This document shows positions 37,801-46,880 of a stretch of DNA of 64,000 bases, piece by piece. Each line of letters starts with the position of its first letter. Position 1 is the stretch's first letter. The DNA lies in assembly GCF_900520355.1 (NCBI RefSeq), contig NZ_LS999521.1, positions 806,001 through 870,000 on the forward strand. Reading direction: 5' to 3'. The translations under genes were made by a program, and so were the position numbers. Origin of the DNA: Acinetobacter calcoaceticus. Lineage in GTDB: Bacteria; Pseudomonadota; Gammaproteobacteria; Pseudomonadales; Moraxellaceae. Below the pieces are notes generated by a model. That model worked only from the letters and a program-made list of their open reading frames with translations. It did not search any database and had not been told where the DNA came from.

Positions 37801-40800
37801 GGCAGATCCTGTGACTGGTCAGATTGTGATTCACGCTGAGGCTGTAGATGCGCAAGGTAACGTAGATGTTGCAGATGCAGACGTGACCTTAACCATCGAC
37901 ACAACTCCACAAGACCTGATTACAGCAATTACGGTTCCTGAAGACTTAAATGGCGACGGTATCTTAAACGCTGCGGAACTTGGTACAGACGGTACTTTCA
38001 ATGCACAAGTGGCATTGGGACCAGATGCAATTGATGGCACAGTGGTCAATGTTAACGGTACCAACTACACCGTGACTGCAGCTGACCTTACAAATGGCTT
38101 TATCACAGCAACTCTTGCGGCAACAGCGGCAGATCCTGTGACTGGTCAGATTGTGATTCACGCTGAGGCTGTAGATGCACAAGGTAACGTAGATGTTGCA
38201 GATGCAGACGTAACAGTAACACTTGATGTTACTCCACCAGATATCACTACAACAGTGTTAGCAATTGACCCAGTTACTGCTGATAACATCCTAGATGCCA
38301 CCGAAGCTGGCGGAACTGTGACCTTAACGGGTACGTTGACCAACATACCTGCGGATGCGGTCACAACAGGTGTTGTGGTAACTGTAAATGGTGTTGAATA
38401 CGTTGCGACAGTAGATACAGCAGCAGGTACTTGGACCGTTGACGTAGCAGGTAGTGGCCTTGCAGTGGATACAGACTTAACAGTTGATGCTACGGCTACC
38501 TTCACAGACCTCGCTGGAAACAGTAGTACTCTTCAAGATACACAAACTTATACTCTTGCAAGTTCTATTGTTGCCTTTGATAACACTGATACAGCCGTAC
38601 TTGCTCCTCAACCATTGCTTGTACAAGATGATGCCTCTTTAGGTAGCGAAACTTACCTAGCCTTGGTTTCACTTGCTGGACTTGATTTACAGCTTGGTTC
38701 TGAAGCAATTGATTTTACAGTGGGTGCTGGTCAAGAAGGCAATGCGACCTTTACCTACAGTGCCTTAATTGGTGTAGATGCACTATCTGACTATTCACTA
38801 GTTGTTCAGAAATTTGACACCGTAACAGGCGAATGGACTTCGGTCTATGGCGGTGGTGAAGCTGATATCCTTGATCTTACTTTACTAGGCTCAACTCCTG
38901 GTGTGGTTCTTGAAGGTCTAGAAGAAGGTCAATACCGTGCATTCATGACTTACAACGGTCTTCTAGGCATCGGTTTACTTGGTACCTTAACAGGGACAAT
39001 GGATGTCTATGATACGACACAAGTAGGCGGATACTACACCGAAGTTGCCGATGGTAATGTTATTACTGATATTAATACCAGTGGTGAAATAGACATCGTA
39101 ACTCCTACGACTGTAGTCACAGCGGTAAATGGTCAGCCTGTTACAGCGGTAGATACAGTGATCAACGGGTTGTATGGTACTTTGGTAATTGATCCAGACG
39201 GTACATACACTTACACACCTAACTTAGATTCCGCTGGAGTTGGTCAAACAGATGTGTTTGTCTACACATTAACTGATCCTCTAACTGGTGATACTGCTCA
39301 AGCAAATCTCAATATTCAATTGAGCTCTGTGAAAGCGGTAGACAATGTAGTAACGGCAGAAATTAACCCAGAGCCATTGCTTGTTGCAGATGATGTAGCT
39401 CTTGGAGATGCATCTTATCTTGCAGCCGTATCGTTGGCTGGTCTGGATTTACAATTGCTTGGTAACGAGGCAATTGAATTTACTGTTGATCCAAACCGTG
39501 AAGGTACAGCAACGTTCACATTCGATGCGATAATCACTGCCGATTTACTCAGTGATTATGCGATTGTTGTTCAGAAGTTTGATGAAGCAACAGGGCAATG
39601 GGTATCGATTGGCGGAACTAATCCAGAAGCTTCGCTTATCGATCTATCACTCATCGGTGGTACACCAACAGCCGTGCTTGAAGGATTGGATGCTGGTCAG
39701 TACCGTGCATTTATCGGATATGAAGGTTTGCTAGGCATAGGCTTAGGCGGAACATTAACTGGTACGATGGATGTCTATAATCCATACATCGTGGCTGGTT
39801 ACTCTGTTGAACCGATCTCTGGTAATGTCATCAAAGATGCAAGCCTCATTGGTGAAGTTGATGCGGCAAGCAGCAGTGCTGTGATCTCTCAAGTTAACGG
39901 TGTTGCTGTTGATCCAGCTACTGGTGCAACAATTGTCGGTACTTACGGTACCTTGGTGATCGATCAAGATGGTAACTATACATATACACCAACTGTAAAT
40001 GGGGAAAACCTTGGTCAGGTAGATCAATTTACCTACACCTTGCTTGATCCAGTAACAGGTAACACTTCTGAGGCAACACTTTATGTCCGCCTTGACAGTG
40101 ACAGTGTAGATATGACTTGGAACGATGCAGATCCATCTCAACCAGCTGTAATTACTAGTCCGCTTCCAGTAGATGCAATGGATAACGTTGCTTCGGCTGA
40201 AATAGACATGGTGTACCCAGTAACAACTGAGGTACTTGATAATGCGATCAGCTATAACTGGTTACTCGGTGTAGGTGGAATTGTTATCGGTTCTAAAGAA
40301 GGTACTGCAACATTTACAGTTGACCCAGGTAACCTTACTGATGCCATTATTGCAGTGAACTTTGGTTCGGTTGCAACGGTTGTTGATGGTTTACATGTGG
40401 TATTAACACGATTAAATCCAGATGGCACGCGTACTGTAGTTGCTGATAGTTCTGATACTGGCGTGATTGATTTGTTAGGTATCTTTGGTTCTGAAGTTCA
40501 ATTCAAGATTGATAACTTAAGTGCCGGTACTTATGAATTGTTCATGGAAAGCAACACACTTCTAACAGCTTTAGGTAGTGTTACTGCGGATATCACACTA
40601 AATCATGGTGATATTACTCAGCCTCCTGTACTGGTTGTTGATCCTGTGATTGGTAATGTACTTGCTGATGATAACTCTGCTGTTTACGGTACAAACTATG
40701 TACCAGACTACATTACGACAACTTCAGTAGTAACTACAGTTACAGCTGAAAATGGTAATACGTCTGCGGTTGTAGCAGGTACCCCAGCAACGATTGTTGG

Positions 40801-42187
40801 TGCATACGGAACTCTGACTATTGGCGCAGATGGTACTTATAGTTATCAGGCAACTGCAAATATGGCGAATGTAGGTAAAGTTGATAGCTTCACTTACACC
40901 GTCACAGATCCAGCGACTGGTAGAACAGATACCGCGACATTACATGTTCAAGTTGGTTCGCCTGATGTTGATGTAACCTGGAACACAGCGGATCCTTCGG
41001 TAGATGCTACGCTTCCAACACCTTCGGTAGTAGCTGATACAGATGATGCAACGATCAGTATGGCACCAGTGGTAGATCCACTTGTGGATGTAACAAGTCC
41101 GAATGTTTCAATTAGTCTTTTTGATAATAGTAATACTGTGTTGTCAAATAACTTTACCGTAGCTGCTAATACTGTAGCGGATGTTAATCTACAGATGCTT
41201 TATACAGCTACTTTAAGTTTATCAGCCTTGCCAACTGTAGGTTATGTAATTCAACGTTCTACAGATGGTGGCACAACTTGGGTAGATACAGTGTACTCTG
41301 GCTCTCAAACTGCTTTAGCTGGCGTTCTTGGTGCACCTGCTTTATCTGATTCAGTGGCTCATCTGTCAGAAGGCCTATACCGAGTACAATTCAGCTTATC
41401 TAGTTTGATATCAATTGGTAACGTAACTCTAGATACTGTAGTGAATACCACTGCTACGCATCTAGACCAATACACGCCAGATGGACAAACAGACTGGATT
41501 ACTGGCAACGTACTTACTAATGATGTCGTAGAAGGTACTCAGCTCTATGTAATGAACTCAACAACTGGCACATATGAGCTAGCTGCTGGTCAAGGAGTGA
41601 ATACTGGTGAAGGCACATTGTATCTATACAATGATGGCTCTTACTTCTACAAACCATTAGACAGTGCTGCTAATGCGACAGTTGATGTGATTGATTACAA
41701 ATTAGTTTCGGTGATTGATGGTACTGAATATCCTTCTTCATTGACAATTAACTTGAGTCAAGAGTTGAATAGCCTTGCAGTAAGCACTGCGGCAAATGAC
41801 ACATTTGCTCTTGGTAACGGATCGGATACCTTGATCTACAACACATTAACAGCTGCGAGTGTCACTAACGCAACTGGCGGTAACACAACAGGTGGTGGTG
41901 TAGATATATGGACTGACTTCCATGTAGGGGATACTACAACTGATGATCAGGCTGATAAGATTGACTTGAGTAACTTGTTAATTGGTTCTCAATCTAACTT
42001 AACAATCGGTCAATATGTGTCAGTAAGCTACGATGCTGGTACGCAAACTGCCACAATCAGCGTAGACCGTGATGGTGGACTAGTATTAGAAGGTACTTAT
42101 ACTGAAACACCATTGCTTCAATTGACTAACCTCACAGGCCCAGTCACATTGAATGACTTGATCAACAATGGTCAAATCATTTTCTAA
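16817..42187 (+). CDS. bap: Giant biofilm-associated adhesin Bap (8456 aa)
   Basis: A surface adhesin expected to mediate cell-cell contact and biofilm maturation, as shown for A. baumannii Bap (about 8600 residues in the first characterised strain). Layout by residue: 1-110 prefix domain of BapA type, ending in an Asp-Ala run (98-109); hydrophobic [18 protein letters not shown] near 157-174; 196-959 four 192-aa repeats; 960-3883 seventeen 172-aa Ig-like repeats plus a partial one; 4063-7139 twenty-nine 105/109-aa repeats, each with an EF-hand-like loop; 7140-7250 a half repeat; 7251-8317 four larger VCBS-like units; 8318-8456 a type I secretion C-terminus with WTDFHVGD and DKIDLSNLL. There is no N-terminal Sec signal, which fits type I export. 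No transporter genes lie in the window, so they must be elsewhere. The frame is intact throughout. Repeat DNA is clearly richer in G+C than the flanks. Confidence 0.95.
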   Translation: MPEIQIIAKDSHDTLSTIKGTSASLTEASVVLVKVAASDVLVVNREGTNAVIRLKNGETIVIEGFFSGTAEPKDNSLVFQDENGQLIWAKFKDAENDADADADADADADSDVDPQALVAEDLPAALPAEAPQELVSDVIYQPISSIEPLLYHDAGINPWLWAIPLVAGGIIAAASNSDSDDDDSSTPTDTTPPNTDGVTFSVNPVTSDNVINSSEAAGNVTITGILKNIPTDAANTAVTVVINGVTYTATVDKVAGTWTVSVPGSGLTTDADKTIDAKVTFTDAAGNSSTVNDTQTYTVDTTAPAAPVIDPVNGTDPITGTAEPGSTVTVTYPDGSTASVVAGPDGNWTVPNPGLNDGDEVEAIATDPAGNPSLPGTAIVDAVGPNTDGVDFAVDSVTADNLINASEAAGNVTITGVLKNVPADAATTAVTVVINGVTYTATVDKVAGTWTVSVPGSGLTADADKTIDAKVTFTDAAGNSSTVNDTQTYTVDTTAPAAPVIDPVNGTDPITGTAEPGSTVTVTYPDGSTASVVAGPDGNWTVPNPGLNDGDEVEAIATDPAGNPSLPGTAIVDAVGPNTDGVNFAVDSVTADNVINASEASGNVTITGVLKNVPADAATTAVTVVINGVTYTATVDGVAGTWTVSVPGSGLTADADKTIDAKVTFTDAAGNSSTVNDTQTYTVDTTAPAAPVIDPVNGTDPITGTAEPGSTVTVTYPDGSTASVVAGPDGNWTVPNPGLNDGDEVEAIATDPAGNPSLPGTAIVDAVGPNTDGVNFAVDSVTADNVINASEASGNVTITGVLKNVPADAATTAVTVVINGVTYTATVDGVAGTWTVSVPGSGLTADADKTIDAKVTFTDAAGNSSTVNDTQTYTVDTTAPAAPVIDPVNGTDPITGTAEAGSTVTVTYPDGTTATVVAGTDGTWSVPNPGNLVDGDTVTATATDPAGNTSLPGTGTVSADITAPVVALDDVLTNDSTPALTGTVNDPAATVVVNVDGVDYPATNNGDGTWTLADNTLPALTDGPHTITVTAIDPAGNAGTDTAVVTIDTTAPNAPVLDPINATDPVSGTAEPGSTVTVTYPDGSTATVVAGTDGSWSVPNPGNLVDGDTVTATATDPAGNTSLPGTGTVSADITPPVVALDDVLTNDSTPALTGTVNDPTATVVVNVDGVDYPATNNGDGTWTLADNTLPALTDGPHTITVTATDPAGNAGTDTAVVTIDTTAPNAPVLDPINATDPVSGTAEPGSTVTVTYPDGSTATVVAGTDGSWSVPNPGNLVDGDTVTATATDPAGNTSLPGTGTVSADITPPVVALDDVLTNDSTPALTGTVNDPTATVVVNVDGTDYPATNNGDGTWTLADNTLPALTDGPHTITVTATDAAGNAGTDTAVVTIDTTAPNAPVLDPINATDPVSGTAEPGSTVTVSFPDGTTATVVAGTDGTWSVPNPGNLVDGDTVTATATDPAGNTSLPGTGTVSADITAPVVALDDVLTNDSTPALTGTVNDPTATVVVNVDGVDYPATNNGDGTWTLADNSLPALTDGPHTITVTATDPAGNAGTDTAVVTIDTTAPNAPVLDPINATDPVSGTAEAGSTVTVTYPDGSTATVVAGTDGTWSVPNPGNLVDGDTVTATATDPAGNTSLPGTGTVSADITAPVVALDDVLTNDSTPALTGTVNDPTATVVVNVDGTDYPAVNNGDGTWTLADNSLPALTDGPHTITVTATDPAGNAGTDTAVVTIDTTAPNAPVLDPINATDPVSGTAEAGSTVTVTYPDGSTATVVAGTDGTWSVPNPGNLVDGDTVTATATDPAGNTSLPGTGTVSADITAPVVALDDVLTNDSTPALTGTVNDPTATVVVNVDGVDYPATNNGDGTWTLADNSLPALTDGPHTITVTATDPAGNAGTDTAVVTIDTTAPNAPVLDPINATDPVSGTAEAGSTVTVTYPDGTTATVVAGTDGTWSVPNPGNLVDGDTVTATATDPAGNTSLPGTGTVSADITAPVVALDDVLTNDSTPALTGTVNDPTATVVVNVDGTDYPAVNNGDGTWTLADNSLPALTDGPHTITVTATDPAGNAGTDTAVVTIDTTAPNAPVLDPINATDPVSGTAEAGSTVTVTYPDGSTATVVAGTDGTWSVPNPGNLVDGDTVTATATDPAGNTSLPGTGTVSADITAPVVALDDVLTNDSTPALTGTVNDPTATVVVNVDGTDYPAVNNGDGTWTLADNSLPALTDGPHTITVTATDPAGNAGTDTAVVTIDTTAPNAPVLDPINATDPVSGTAEAGSTVTVTYPDGSTATVVAGTDGTWSVPNPGNLVDGDTVTATATDPAGNTSLPATGTVSADITAPVVALDDVLTNDSTPALTGTVNDPTATVVVNVDGTDYPAVNNGDGTWTLADNSLPALTDGPHTITVTATDPAGNAGTDTAVVTIDTTAPNAPVLDPINATDPVSGTAEAGSTVTVTYPDGSTATVVAGTDGTWSVPNPGNLVDGDTVTATATDPAGNTSLPGTGTVSADITAPVVALDDVLTNDSTPALTGTVNDPTATVVVNVDGVDYPATNNGDGTWTLADNSLPALTDGPHTITVTATDPAGNAGTDTAVVTIDTTAPNAPVLDPINATDPVSGTAEAGSTVTVTYPDGTTATVVAGTDGTWSVPNPGNLVDGDTVTATATDPAGNTSLPGTGTVSADITAPVVALDDVLTNDSTPALTGTVNDPTATVVVNVDGTDYPAVNNGDGTWTLADNSLPALTDGPHTITVTATDPAGNAGTDTAVVTIDTTAPNAPVLDPINATDPVSGTAEAGSTVTVTYPDGSTATVVAGTDGTWSVPNPGNLVDGDTVTATATDPAGNTSLPGTGTVSADITAPVVALDDVLTNDSTPALTGTVNDPTATVVVNVDGVDYPATNNGDGTWTLADNSLPALTDGPHTITVTATDPAGNAGTDTAVVTIDTTAPNAPVLDPINATDPVSGTAEAGSTVTVTYPDGSTATVVAGTDGTWSVPNPGNLVDGDTVTATATDPAGNTSLPGTGTVSADITAPVVALDDVLTNDSTPALTGTVNDPTATVVVNVDGVDYPATNNGDGTWTLADNSLPALTDGPHTITVTATDPAGNAGTDTAVVTIDTTAPNAPVLDPINATDPVSGTAEPGSTVTVSFPDGTTATVVAGTDGTWSVPNPGNLVDGDTVTATATDPAGNTSLPGTGTVSADITAPVVALDDVLTNDSTPALTGTVNDPTATVVVNVDGVDYPATNNGDGTWTLADNSLPALTDGPHTITVTATDPAGNAGTDTAVVTIDTTAPNAPVLDPINATDPVSGTAEPGSTVTVSFPDGTTATVVAGTDGTWSVPNPGNLVDGDTVTATATDPAGNTSLPGTGTVSADITAPVVALDDVLTNDSTPALTGTVNDPTATVVVNVDGVDYPATNNGDGTWTLADNSLPALTDGPHTITVTATDPAGNAGTDTAVVTIDTTAPNAPVLDPINATDPVSGTAEAGSTVTVTYPDGSTATVVAGTDGTWSVPNPGNLVDGDTVTATATDPAGNTSLPGTGTVSADITAPVVALDDVLTNDSTPALTGTVNDPAATVVVNVDGVDYPATNNGDGTWTLADNSLPALTDGPHTITVTATDPAGNAGTDTAVVTIDITAPNAPVLDPINATDPVSGTAEAGSTVTVTYPDGSTATVVAGTDGTWSVPNPGNLVDGDTVTATATDPAGNTSLPGTGTVSADITAPVVALDDVLTNDSTPALTGTVNDPTATVVVNVDGVDYPATNNGDGTWTLADNSLPALTDGPHTITVTATDPAGNAGTDTAVVTIDTTAPNAPVLDPINATDPVSGTAEAGSTVTVTYPDGSTATVVAGTDGTWSVPNPGNLVDGDTVTATATDPAGNTSLPATGTVSADITAPVVALDDVLTNDSTPALTGTVNDPAATVVVNVDGVDYPATNNGDGTWTLADNTLPALTDGPHTITVTATDPAGNAGTDTAVVTIDTSVPVVSLDDVTTNDTTPALTGAVNDPTATIVVNVDGTDYPAVNNGDGTWTLADNTLPALTDGPHTVTVTATDPAGNIATDTATLTIDTVPADLIGAITIPEDLNGDGILNADELGTDGSFNAQVALGPDATDGTVVNVNGTNYTVTAADITNGFITAAIAVTGEGPVAIHAEAVDAQGNVDVADADVTVTVDTLPADLIGAITIPEDLNGDGILNADELGTDGSFNAQVALGADAIDGTVVNVNGTNYTVTAADLTNGFITAAIAVTGEGPVAIHAEAVDPQGNVDVADADVTITVDTLPADLIGAITIPEDLNGDGILNADELGTDGSFNAQVALGADAIDGTVVNVNGTNYTVTAADITNGFITAAIAVTGEGPVAIHAEAVDPQGNVDVADADVTVTVDTLPADLIGAITIPEDLNGDGILNADELGTDGSFNAQVALGADAIDGTVVNVNGTNYTVTAADITNGFITAAIAVTGEGPVAIHAEAVDPQGNVDVADADVTVTVDTLPADLIGAITIPEDLNGDGILNADELGTDGSFNAQVALGPDAIDGTVVNVNGTNYTVTAADLTNGFITAAIAVTGEGPVAIHAEAVDAQGNVDVADADVTVTVDTLPADLIGAITIPEDLNGDGILNADELGTDGSFNAQVALGADAIDGTVVNVNGVNYTVTAADLTNGFITAAIAVTGEGPVAIHAEAVDPQGNVDVADADVTVTVDTLPADLIGAITIPEDLNGDGILNADELGTDGSFNAQVALGADAIDGTVVNVNGVNYTVTAADLTNGFITAAIAVTGEGPVAIHAEAVDPQGNVDVADADVTVTVDTLPADLIGAITIPEDLNGDGILNADELGTDGSFNAQVALGADAIDGTVVNVNGTNYTVTAADLTNGFITAAIAVTGEGPVAIHAEAVDAQGNVDVADADVTVTVDTLPADLIGAITIPEDLNGDGILNADELGTDGSFNAQVALGADAIDGTVVNVNGVNYTVTAADLTNGFITAAIAVTGEGPVAIHAEAVDAQGNVDVADADVTVTVDTLPADLIGAITIPEDLNGDGILNADELGTDGSFNAQVALGADAIDGTVVNVNGTSYTVTAADITNGFITAAIAVTGEGPVAIHAEAVDPQGNVDVADADVTVTVDTLPADLIGAITIPEDLNGDGILNADELGTDGSFNAQVALGADAIDGTVVNVNGTNYTVTAADITNGFITAAIAVTGEGPVAIHAEAVDPQGNVDVADADVTVTVDTLPADLIGAITIPEDLNGDGILNADELGTDGSFNAQVALGADAIDGTVVNVNGTNYTVTAADITNGFITAAIAVTGEGPVAIHAEAVDPQGNVDVADADVTVTVDTLPADLIGAITIPEDLNGDGILNADELGTDGSFNAQVALGADAIDGTVVNVNGTSYTVTAADITNGFITAAIAVTGEGPVAIHAEAVDPQGNVDVADADVTVTVDTLPADLIGAITIPEDLNGDGILNADELGTDGSFNAQVALGADAIDGTVVNVNGTSYTVTAADITNGFITAAIAVTGEGPVAIHAEAVDAQGNVDVADADVTVTVDTLPADLIGAITIPEDLNGDGILNADELGTDGSFNAQVALGADAIDGTVVNVNGTNYTVTAADLTNGFITAAIAVTGEGPVAIHAEAVDPQGNVDVADADVTVTVDTLPADLIGAITIPEDLNGDGILNADELGTDGSFNAQVALGPDAIDGTVVNVNGTNYTVTAADLTNGFITAAIAVTGEGPVAIHAEAVDPQGNVDVADADVTVTVDTLPADLIGAITIPEDLNGDGILNADELGTDGSFNAQVALGPDAIDGTVVNVNGTNYTVTAADLTNGFITAAIAVTGEGPVAIHAEAVDAQGNVDVADADVTVTVDTLPADLIGAITIPEDLNGDGILNADELGTDGSFNAQVALGPDAIDGTVVNVNGTNYTVTAADITNGFITAAIAVTGEGPVAIHAEAVDAQGNVDVADADVTVTVDTLPADLIGAITIPEDLNGDGILNADELGTDGSFNAQVALGPDAIDGTVVNVNGTNYTVTAADLTNGFITAAIAVTGEGPVAIHAEAVDAQGNVDVADADVTVTVDTLPADLIGAITIPEDLNGDGILNADELGTDGSFNAQVALGPDAIDGTVVNVNGTNYTVTAADLTNGFITAAIAVTGEGPVAIHAEAVDAQGNVDVADADVTVTVDTLPADLIGAITIPEDLNGDGILNAAELGTDGTFNAQVALGPDAIDGTVVNVNGTNYTVTAADLTNGFITATLAATAADPVTGQIVIHAEAVDAQGNVDVADADVTLTIDTTPQDLITAITVPEDLNGDGILNAAELGTDGTFNAQVALGPDAIDGTVVNVNGTNYTVTAADLTNGFITATLAATAADPVTGQIVIHAEAVDAQGNVDVADADVTVTVDTLPADLIGAITIPEDLNGDGILNADELGTDGSFNAQVALGPDAIDGTVVNVNGTNYTVTAADLTNGFITAAIAVTGEGPVAIHAEAVDAQGNVDVADADVTLTIDTTPQDLITAITVPEDLNGDGILNAAELGTDGTFNAQVALGPDAIDGTVVNVNGTNYTVTAADLTNGFITANLAATAADPVTGQIVIHAEAVDAQGNVDVADADVTLTIDTTPQDLITAITVPEDLNGDGILNAAELGTDGTFNAQVALGPDAIDGTVVNVNGTNYTVTAADLTNGFITATLAATAADPVTGQIVIHAEAVDAQGNVDVADADVTLTIDTTPQDLITAITVPEDLNGDGILNAAELGTDGTFNAQVALGPDAIDGTVVNVNGTNYTVTAADLTNGFITATLAATAADPVTGQIVIHAEAVDAQGNVDVADADVTLTIDTTPQDLITAITVPEDLNGDGILNAAELGTDGTFNAQVALGPDAIDGTVVNVNGTNYTVTAADLTNGFITANLAATAADPVTGQIVIHAEAVDAQGNVDVADADVTLTIDTTPQDLITAITVPEDLNGDGILNAAELGTDGTFNAQVALGPDAIDGTVVNVNGTNYTVTAADLTNGFITATLAATAADPVTGQIVIHAEAVDAQGNVDVADADVTLTIDTTPQDLITAITVPEDLNGDGILNAAELGTDGTFNAQVALGPDAIDGTVVNVNGTNYTVTAADLTNGFITATLAATAADPVTGQIVIHAEAVDAQGNVDVADADVTVTLDVTPPDITTTVLAIDPVTADNILDATEAGGTVTLTGTLTNIPADAVTTGVVVTVNGVEYVATVDTAAGTWTVDVAGSGLAVDTDLTVDATATFTDLAGNSSTLQDTQTYTLASSIVAFDNTDTAVLAPQPLLVQDDASLGSETYLALVSLAGLDLQLGSEAIDFTVGAGQEGNATFTYSALIGVDALSDYSLVVQKFDTVTGEWTSVYGGGEADILDLTLLGSTPGVVLEGLEEGQYRAFMTYNGLLGIGLLGTLTGTMDVYDTTQVGGYYTEVADGNVITDINTSGEIDIVTPTTVVTAVNGQPVTAVDTVINGLYGTLVIDPDGTYTYTPNLDSAGVGQTDVFVYTLTDPLTGDTAQANLNIQLSSVKAVDNVVTAEINPEPLLVADDVALGDASYLAAVSLAGLDLQLLGNEAIEFTVDPNREGTATFTFDAIITADLLSDYAIVVQKFDEATGQWVSIGGTNPEASLIDLSLIGGTPTAVLEGLDAGQYRAFIGYEGLLGIGLGGTLTGTMDVYNPYIVAGYSVEPISGNVIKDASLIGEVDAASSSAVISQVNGVAVDPATGATIVGTYGTLVIDQDGNYTYTPTVNGENLGQVDQFTYTLLDPVTGNTSEATLYVRLDSDSVDMTWNDADPSQPAVITSPLPVDAMDNVASAEIDMVYPVTTEVLDNAISYNWLLGVGGIVIGSKEGTATFTVDPGNLTDAIIAVNFGSVATVVDGLHVVLTRLNPDGTRTVVADSSDTGVIDLLGIFGSEVQFKIDNLSAGTYELFMESNTLLTALGSVTADITLNHGDITQPPVLVVDPVIGNVLADDNSAVYGTNYVPDYITTTSVVTTVTAENGNTSAVVAGTPATIVGAYGTLTIGADGTYSYQATANMANVGKVDSFTYTVTDPATGRTDTATLHVQVGSPDVDVTWNTADPSVDATLPTPSVVADTDDATISMAPVVDPLVDVTSPNVSISLFDNSNTVLSNNFTVAANTVADVNLQMLYTATLSLSALPTVGYVIQRSTDGGTTWVDTVYSGSQTALAGVLGAPALSDSVAHLSEGLYRVQFSLSSLISIGNVTLDTVVNTTATHLDQYTPDGQTDWITGNVLTNDVVEGTQLYVMNSTTGTYELAAGQGVNTGEGTLYLYNDGSYFYKPLDSAANATVDVIDYKLVSVIDGTEYPSSLTINLSQELNSLAVSTAANDTFALGNGSDTLIYNTLTAASVTNATGGNTTGGGVDIWTDFHVGDTTTDDQADKIDLSNLLIGSQSNLTIGQYVSVSYDAGTQTATISVDRDGGLVLEGTYTETPLLQLTNLTGPVTLNDLINNGQIIF
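17105..17140 (+). repeat. Six-copy GAYGCN hexamer run encoding Asp-Ala
   Basis: Six consecutive Asp-Ala codon pairs (gat/gac + gcn) precede DSDVD in the Bap prefix region. The hexamer period keeps frame, so slippage would change linker length without inactivating the gene. Acidic linkers of this kind separate the retention-type prefix from the repeats. Confidence 0.8.
17402..19693 (+). repeat. Bap repeat array A: four 576-bp (192-aa) units
   Basis: Units start at 17402, 17978, 18554 and 19130, each at the DGV codon triplet. Each holds two Ig-like halves: one with [19 protein letters not shown] and [13 protein letters not shown], and one with [18 protein letters not shown] and TVTYPDG. The first three are near-identical at DNA level. 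The fourth keeps the first half, but from about 19509 switches to the sequence of the 172-aa family ([23 protein letters not shown]), so it is a chimera. Confidence 0.92.
19694..28465 (+). repeat. Bap repeat array B: seventeen 516-bp (172-aa) units
   Basis: Each unit opens with DIT[AP]PVVALDDV. The 17 complete copies fill 8772 bp exactly (17 x 516); an 18th opening at 28466 is only half a unit. Each unit has two Ig-like halves: [20 protein letters not shown] with [12 protein letters not shown], then [18 protein letters not shown] with [17 protein letters not shown]. Variation is limited to a few switchable sites: GVDYPATNN or [23 protein letters not shown] or SFPDGTT, NTLP or NSLP, PGTG or PATG. 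From 28730 a diverged half-unit ([19 protein letters not shown]) leads to array C. Confidence 0.95.
29003..38233 (+). repeat. Bap repeat array C: twenty-nine units (21 x 315 bp, 8 x 327 bp)
   Basis: Units start with [18 protein letters not shown] or [18 protein letters not shown]. Units 1-20 and 23 are 105 aa; units 21, 22 and 24-29 are 109 aa, with [14 protein letters not shown] replacing [11 protein letters not shown]. The sum 21 x 315 + 8 x 327 equals the 9231-bp span. Each unit contains [12 protein letters not shown] or [12 protein letters not shown], which fits the 12-residue EF-hand loop pattern. A half-unit related to array A follows (38234 to about 38566). Confidence 0.95.
38567..41767 (+). 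repeat. Bap C-terminal array: four diverged 250-286-aa units
   Basis: Units begin near 38567, 39329, 40169 and 41027. The first two are clear homologues, sharing [23 protein letters not shown], then GTLVID(P/Q)DG(T/N)YTYTP. Units 3 and 4 are more diverged but keep [15 protein letters not shown] or [15 protein letters not shown]. The DG-Y-Y segment is the VCBS/cadherin-like repeat signature. Unlike arrays A-C, DNA identity is low, so these are old repeats not being homogenised. Confidence 0.75.
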
Positions 42188-42209
42188 TCTGACAATCGAC
42201 TTATAGAAA

Positions 42210-42233
42210 AAAGGGCCTTCGGGCTCTTTTTTT
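42210..42233 (+). terminator. Rho-independent terminator after bap
   Basis: AAAGGGCC, TTCG loop, GGCTCTTT (one G-U pair), then T to 42233. It lies 22 bases after the bap stop. Confidence 0.92.
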
Positions 42234-42331
42234 ATGTTTAAACAATACGTTAACTTTGCTTTTAGAAGGGGCATGATATGATGCTTGATTAGCGCTTTAT
42301 AGAACAACAAACAATTAGGGACTGAATTCGA

Positions 42332-43987
42332 GTGACGGCATTTTTAAATTTCCAAAGACAACTTAACCTTTGGTTAGAACAAGTTGTTAAGCACGTTCCG
42401 AGTCTTAAACAGGATATTATTTTATTTTTATCTTATGGCCCCAAAGACCAAAGATGTAGCGTATGGCACAGTGAGAAAACCAATTTAGAGCAGGCTAAAA
42501 AACAATTATTAGATTTTATTAATGACCAATTTACACAGGCACCACTCGCTGATTATATAAAAATCGATATCACATATAATTTAATGCAACAGGTGTGGAA
42601 AGAAGTAGAACAACAGGTCCACCATCAATTTCACAACAACCATTACCGTAAAGGCATTGGCTTTGATGAACACTGTTCGGTGGCTTTTCTTGAACAAGAG
42701 ATCTATGGAAAAGCAATTATTCGAGGCTTGAGCTACGACAAGCCGAACTTCTTTGATGAAACCAATCTGAATTATGCAGTTAAGCAAAAATATAACGCTA
42801 CAAAACCGCAGATTAAACTACAAGAGTTGCAAGACATTTGGACTTTTGATACCTACGGAGGATTTTATGAAAATGGTCAATTCATTAATTTAGCGAGTCG
42901 CTATGATGTAAATGGTATTAGAGGAATTTCAAACAATAAGGAACAGCATTTTAAGCAGTTAATTGAGCAAAATTCAGCATTCCTGCATGACCAGATTCAA
43001 GAAAATGGCAAATTTATTTATGGTTATTTTTCTGCCTATAATCGAGACATTCGTAACTATAATACGGTACGTCACTGTACCTCGGCGTATGCCTTACTAG
43101 AAACATTTGAGGTGCAAAATAAGCCTGAATATTGGCCTAAAATTCATGCCGCGATTCACTATGCACTGACCAACTTTTATAAAGAAAAAGATTCATCAAC
43201 CGCTTTTATGATTGATGGAAAAGAAGGGGAGTTGGAAATTAAACTGGGTGCTAATGCGGCAGCTATTTTAATGCTAACAAAATATCAAGAAATTACCCAA
43301 AAAACTGATTATCAAAAATATGCAGAGAAACTCGCAAAAGGTATTTTAACGCTAGTAGATTCAAATGGATCAACGAATCATGTATTAAATTATCCAGATT
43401 ATGATTTAAAAGAAAAATTCAGGATTATTTATTATGACGGTGAAGCTGCTTTAGCTTTATTACGTTTATACCAAATTAACCATGATTCTAGATTATTAGA
43501 AACGGTTAAGTTAATGTTTGAATATTTTATTAAAAATAGATATGAGAAATATCATGATCATTGGTTAAGTTACTGTACCAATGAACTCACTAAAATATGT
43601 CCTGAAGATAAATATTTTATTTTTGGTTTAAATAATTATTTAAAACATTTTATTTTTATTCGAAATCGAAAAACGACATATGCAACTTTGTTAGAGATGT
43701 TAATGGCTGCTTATAAAATGGTGAGCCGTTTAAAAGAGCAGGGGCGTACAGCGCTTTTTGAGCAAGCTTATATGCCTGAGCTTCAAAAGCTAATTGAGTT
43801 TAGAGCTGATTTTCAAACCACAGGATTTTTCTATCCAGAAATGGCTATGTATATGGCGCGGCCAGATAAAATCTTGCATGCGTTTTATATTCGGCATGAC
43901 CGTTTTCGCGTACGGATTGATGACCAAGAACATAACTTGTCGGGTTACATCGCCTACGTTAAAGATTACAAGGGTGATGAGCCATGA
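42332..43987 (+). CDS. Alpha/alpha-toroid-like protein of unknown function, coupled to CapA-type gene
   Basis: 551 residues beginning at a GTG with a loosely spaced TTAGGGA upstream. I do not recognise a named family. Residues 1-160 look like an alpha/beta domain (DIILFLSYG, SVAFLEQEIYGKAIIRG). Residues 170-500 are helical with spaced motifs reminiscent of (alpha/alpha)6 barrels of glycan-active enzymes: YNTVRHCTSAYALLE, KLGANAAAILMLTKY and YYDGEAALALLRLY. No signal peptide or membrane helix is evident, so a cytoplasmic location is inferred. The stop overlaps the next start (ATGA), so both proteins are probably made in a fixed ratio. A candidate promoter (TTTGCT, 16 bases, TATGAT) ends at 42282. 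The pair lies directly behind bap but beyond its terminator. Confidence 0.7.
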   Translation: MTAFLNFQRQLNLWLEQVVKHVPSLKQDIILFLSYGPKDQRCSVWHSEKTNLEQAKKQLLDFINDQFTQAPLADYIKIDITYNLMQQVWKEVEQQVHHQFHNNHYRKGIGFDEHCSVAFLEQEIYGKAIIRGLSYDKPNFFDETNLNYAVKQKYNATKPQIKLQELQDIWTFDTYGGFYENGQFINLASRYDVNGIRGISNNKEQHFKQLIEQNSAFLHDQIQENGKFIYGYFSAYNRDIRNYNTVRHCTSAYALLETFEVQNKPEYWPKIHAAIHYALTNFYKEKDSSTAFMIDGKEGELEIKLGANAAAILMLTKYQEITQKTDYQKYAEKLAKGILTLVDSNGSTNHVLNYPDYDLKEKFRIIYYDGEAALALLRLYQINHDSRLLETVKLMFEYFIKNRYEKYHDHWLSYCTNELTKICPEDKYFIFGLNNYLKHFIFIRNRKTTYATLLEMLMAAYKMVSRLKEQGRTALFEQAYMPELQKLIEFRADFQTTGFFYPEMAMYMARPDKILHAFYIRHDRFRVRIDDQEHNLSGYIAYVKDYKGDEP

Positions 43988-45714
43988 AGTATCAACCCGT
44001 TGAGATCAAATTATTAGCACATGTCGATACTACAAGTTTTGATGAAACTTTATGGCAATTCGAATTTGATGATGATATTTCAACGCTATTACTTATCGAC
44101 TATGCATTAGAGCAATTTCAGCAAAAAAGTGTACAGGCTCAAGATGTTTATGTTGTACCTGAATATATATTTGAGAAAGTAGGTCAGCAAACTCTGGGCT
44201 TAAAACCCTCTGAACATTACACCTTTACTGAGCTATTACAGTTCTTAATTTTTACCCAAGCAGCAGATGTAAAAGCTGCGTTAAGCAATATGCTTTTTGG
44301 TACAACTGGACAAGCAACTTTAATTTTATCTAAAAGAGCCGCCTCCTATAACTTAACCATAAAAAATGAAGGTATCCAAAATCAGTTAAAGCATTTGTTT
44401 TTATTAGTCAAAAATATTTATACCTATCCAGCTGAAATCAGAAAAGTTTTCTTTATTAAAGAGCTTATTTTTAAGGGAAAGCCTTATCTTCCCCAAATAC
44501 CATTAATGGCTCAGTCAGTCGTAACGGTCTTATATCTTACTAATTCATTTAGAACAATTTATCTGACGTTCTTTGAAGAAAACCAGACCATTGGTTTCTT
44601 TTCATTTTTAGATGATATTCATCGAATTGAACATTTGGTTCCTTACTATCACTGCTTTCAATCGCAAGATGTTAAACCTAAAGTTTGCTCCACTCAAAGT
44701 GGCATGATCAACATTTTGGGAGATACTTATTTTGGGGAGATCTATACAGAAAAGCGTAAGTCTAAGGGGCAAAAAGATGCTCTACAACAATATGGATACG
44801 GCTATTCATTCGAAAAAATAAAAGCCTTTTTAGGCGAAAATGACTTAAATATTGCTAACTTTGAAGCAGTATTTTCTTTAGAAGATCAATCACCATTAGC
44901 ACATAAAAAGCCGTTTATTCTTAAAGCTGAAGCTGAAAAAACATTAGCAGAATTCAAGAATATTCACCTTAACCATGTTGTGCTGGCCAATAATCATCTA
45001 AAAGATTATGGGGATCGCGGATTAGCTTATACATTACAACAATTTGATCAGGCCAAAATTTCTTATATTGGCGCAGGATTAAACCAAAAAGATGCCCATA
45101 GCTACTTTGAAATCACGTTTAATAACAAGCACTACGCTATTTTTAATGGCTATTGGCACAGAGATACAGCCTATTTAGATTATGATTTTTACGCTTTAGG
45201 CGATAAGAGTGGAGTGGCTTGTCTAAATGGAGTTTTAATTGAACAGATAAGCCGTTATAAGTTGGCTCATCCTCACCATAAAGTCATTGTTATTTGTCAT
45301 TGGGGCATCGATTTTAAACCGATTACAAAAGAACAAACTAAACTTGCCAATATTTTAACCCAAGCTGGGGCCGACCTTGTGATTGGCCATGGTGCGCATA
45401 CTGTTCAACCCATTCAATCCATTCATGAAAAGCCTGTGGTATTTGGTATTGGCAATGCTGTTTTTAATAGTAACGGTGAATATGCTGAGCACAACGCTTT
45501 ACCGTATGGATGTATAGTACGGCTAGATTTGTCAAAAGATCGCCTTCGTTTATATCCGATCAATACCAATAATTTGAAAACATTTTGGCAGCCGTATCCA
45601 GTCAATGAGCAAGATTTCTCAAAGGCCAGCAGTTATATGACTTCATTACTGGCCCAAGAAAATTATAGTTTGGCTCAAGATAAATTAGGTTTTTATGTAG
45701 AGCTTGGTTTTTAA
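43984..45714 (+). CDS. CapA/PgsA-type metallophosphatase with unusual N-terminal half
   Basis: Residues about 240-545 form a CapA (poly-gamma-glutamate capsule type) domain: NILGDTYFGE (245-252), IANFEAVFSLE, VVLANNHLKDYGDRGLAYT (332-350), YIGAG, ICHWGID (437-443) and AGADLVIGHGAHTVQPI (461-477). The Asp, Asn-His and His residues of the metal site are kept. Residues 30-190 resemble the penicillin-binding D-Ala-D-Ala peptidase fold: ISTLLLIDYALEQF at the SxxK position, then VYVVPEYIFEK, LGLKPSEHYTFTELLQFLI and RAASYNL. The SxxK lysine is absent (STLL), so if related it is a non-catalytic descendant; this is a judgement by eye. No signal peptide or membrane anchor is visible, unlike typical CapA. 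The function is unknown. Confidence 0.72.
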   Translation: MKYQPVEIKLLAHVDTTSFDETLWQFEFDDDISTLLLIDYALEQFQQKSVQAQDVYVVPEYIFEKVGQQTLGLKPSEHYTFTELLQFLIFTQAADVKAALSNMLFGTTGQATLILSKRAASYNLTIKNEGIQNQLKHLFLLVKNIYTYPAEIRKVFFIKELIFKGKPYLPQIPLMAQSVVTVLYLTNSFRTIYLTFFEENQTIGFFSFLDDIHRIEHLVPYYHCFQSQDVKPKVCSTQSGMINILGDTYFGEIYTEKRKSKGQKDALQQYGYGYSFEKIKAFLGENDLNIANFEAVFSLEDQSPLAHKKPFILKAEAEKTLAEFKNIHLNHVVLANNHLKDYGDRGLAYTLQQFDQAKISYIGAGLNQKDAHSYFEITFNNKHYAIFNGYWHRDTAYLDYDFYALGDKSGVACLNGVLIEQISRYKLAHPHHKVIVICHWGIDFKPITKEQTKLANILTQAGADLVIGHGAHTVQPIQSIHEKPVVFGIGNAVFNSNGEYAEHNALPYGCIVRLDLSKDRLRLYPINTNNLKTFWQPYPVNEQDFSKASSYMTSLLAQENYSLAQDKLGFYVELGF

Positions 45715-45720
45715 AATATT

Positions 45721-46440
45721 TTAAGGATAACTTTGATAATTCGATAAAATTGTTTGAAGTTGCACAGGTGTAAAACCTAAATTCCTTAATCCACCACTAC
45801 CGCGTTTACATTCAGCACTTGCCATAATATTTGTTGGCGTACGTTTTGTAGCATTCGGTGCACAAACATGTTTTAGTCCAAACACATGTCCCATTTCATG
45901 TACGCTACCAGCTTGAATATTATAATTTAGGCGGTTCCAGTCTAACAAAACAAAGGGTTCACCATTGTTGCGAAAAGCTCTACTCGTTACATCTGCAAAT
46001 TTCCATTTGGTCGAATAGGCATCATAAATGAAAACGATGACTTCCTTGCTGGCAGTCCGTTTAGGAAAGCAGGTATTTACACTTGCAGGAATTGTTTCGA
46101 GGGAAATAGGATAGGGCTGATTAATCTGCTGCTTAAGGTCACATCGTAACTGAATGAACTCTTCATATGGGATATAACGGTTTAATTTGAACTTAAAAAT
46201 CTTATTATTTTTATCATCTACATAATATTTATTTAATATTCTAATTTCTTTCCGCATTTGTTGGTAATTATCAAACTTTACAGCTTCCGGAGAATTAGTG
46301 GTAAAAACGAAAGTGACTGGAACAATAGGCCGGCCATCTATAGATACTTTAGGTACTTCTCTTGAAGGAAGAATAGGGGGGCGAGTAGTACAAGAAACAC
46401 ATAGTAAAGTCCCAGTTACTACCAGTATGGCTTTTTTCAT
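45721..46440 (-). CDS. Metzincin-like zinc metallopeptidase lipoprotein
   Basis: The ATG at 46440 was chosen (239 residues, MKKAILVVTGTLLCVSC) because GGGAGAA lies just upstream; a longer frame would start at TTG 46455 inside that site. The N-terminus is a lipoprotein signal with lipobox LCVSC, so the mature protein is probably anchored to the outer membrane. The zinc motif HEMGHVFGLKH fits HExxHxxGxxH, and NIMASAEC about 20 residues later is a plausible Met-turn, the two metzincin hallmarks. Substrate unknown. It converges on the CapA-type gene with only 6 bases between stops. Confidence 0.75.
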   Translation of the reverse strand: MKKAILVVTGTLLCVSCTTRPPILPSREVPKVSIDGRPIVPVTFVFTTNSPEAVKFDNYQQMRKEIRILNKYYVDDKNNKIFKFKLNRYIPYEEFIQLRCDLKQQINQPYPISLETIPASVNTCFPKRTASKEVIVFIYDAYSTKWKFADVTSRAFRNNGEPFVLLDWNRLNYNIQAGSVHEMGHVFGLKHVCAPNATKRTPTNIMASAECKRGSGGLRNLGFTPVQLQTILSNYQSYP

Positions 46441-46509
46441 GCAGTTCTCCCTCAAACCTACCTTGGATTATATTTAATTTTAGTCAAATTTTTTTATATG
46501 ATATGAAGA

Positions 46510-46851
46510 ATGTCAATTTTTATGGAGTCCATTTTGACAACTCAGTATGAACTACATCGGCAGATTTTAGAAGTCATTGCTTTGATTCCTTACGGAAAAG
46601 TTGCAACTTATGGGCAGGTGGCTCGTATGGCAGGGTTACCTAAACATGCGAGGCTGGTGGGCTATGTTTTGAAACATCTTGAAGCAGATCATCAAGTACC
46701 ATGGTATCGAGTTATTAATTCTCAAGGCAAAATTAGCCTAAGTAAATTTAATGAAAAGGGTGAAAATGTTCAAGAGTTAAAGCTAGAAGCTGAAGGCGTC
46801 TATTTGTTAAATGGCAAAGTCAATTTAAAGCAATTTGCTTGGCAGCCTTAA
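46510..46851 (+). CDS. Alkyltransferase-like (ATL) DNA-binding protein
   Basis: 113 residues of the O6-alkylguanine-DNA alkyltransferase DNA-binding fold: IPYGKVATYGQVARMAG, ARLVGYVLKHL and VPWYRVINSQGKISL. The alkyl-accepting cysteine of the PCHRV motif is replaced by tryptophan (PWYRV), the mark of ATL proteins such as E. coli YbaZ (PWHRV). These bind alkylated guanine without repairing it and flag it for nucleotide excision repair. The start is uncertain: ATG 46510 has only GAAG nearby, while TTG 46534 has GGAG at a good distance (105 residues). Confidence 0.85.
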   Translation: MSIFMESILTTQYELHRQILEVIALIPYGKVATYGQVARMAGLPKHARLVGYVLKHLEADHQVPWYRVINSQGKISLSKFNEKGENVQELKLEAEGVYLLNGKVNLKQFAWQP

Positions 46852-46880
46852 ATTGACTTAAAGGTTGTTGATTAAAAATA

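Noticed and set aside
19694..38233. Regularly spaced repeats resembling a CRISPR array
   Set aside because: Units are 315-516 bp, contiguous with no unique spacers, and continuously in frame with bap; no cas genes nearby.
17800..38505. Dozens of antisense open frames of 60-157 codons within bap, recurring every 576, 516 or 315 bp
   Set aside because: They are shadows of the repeat codon pattern: same period as the repeats, no ribosome-binding sites, and Val/Ser/Pro-rich low-complexity products.
39755..40141. 128-codon antisense frame in the Bap C-terminal region
   Set aside because: No ribosome-binding site, lies fully within an intact well-supported frame on the other strand.
42188..42331. 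Type I secretion transporter genes expected next to bap
   Set aside because: None found on either side in the window; the downstream genes are a toroid-like protein and a CapA-type phosphatase, not ABC/MFP/TolC components.
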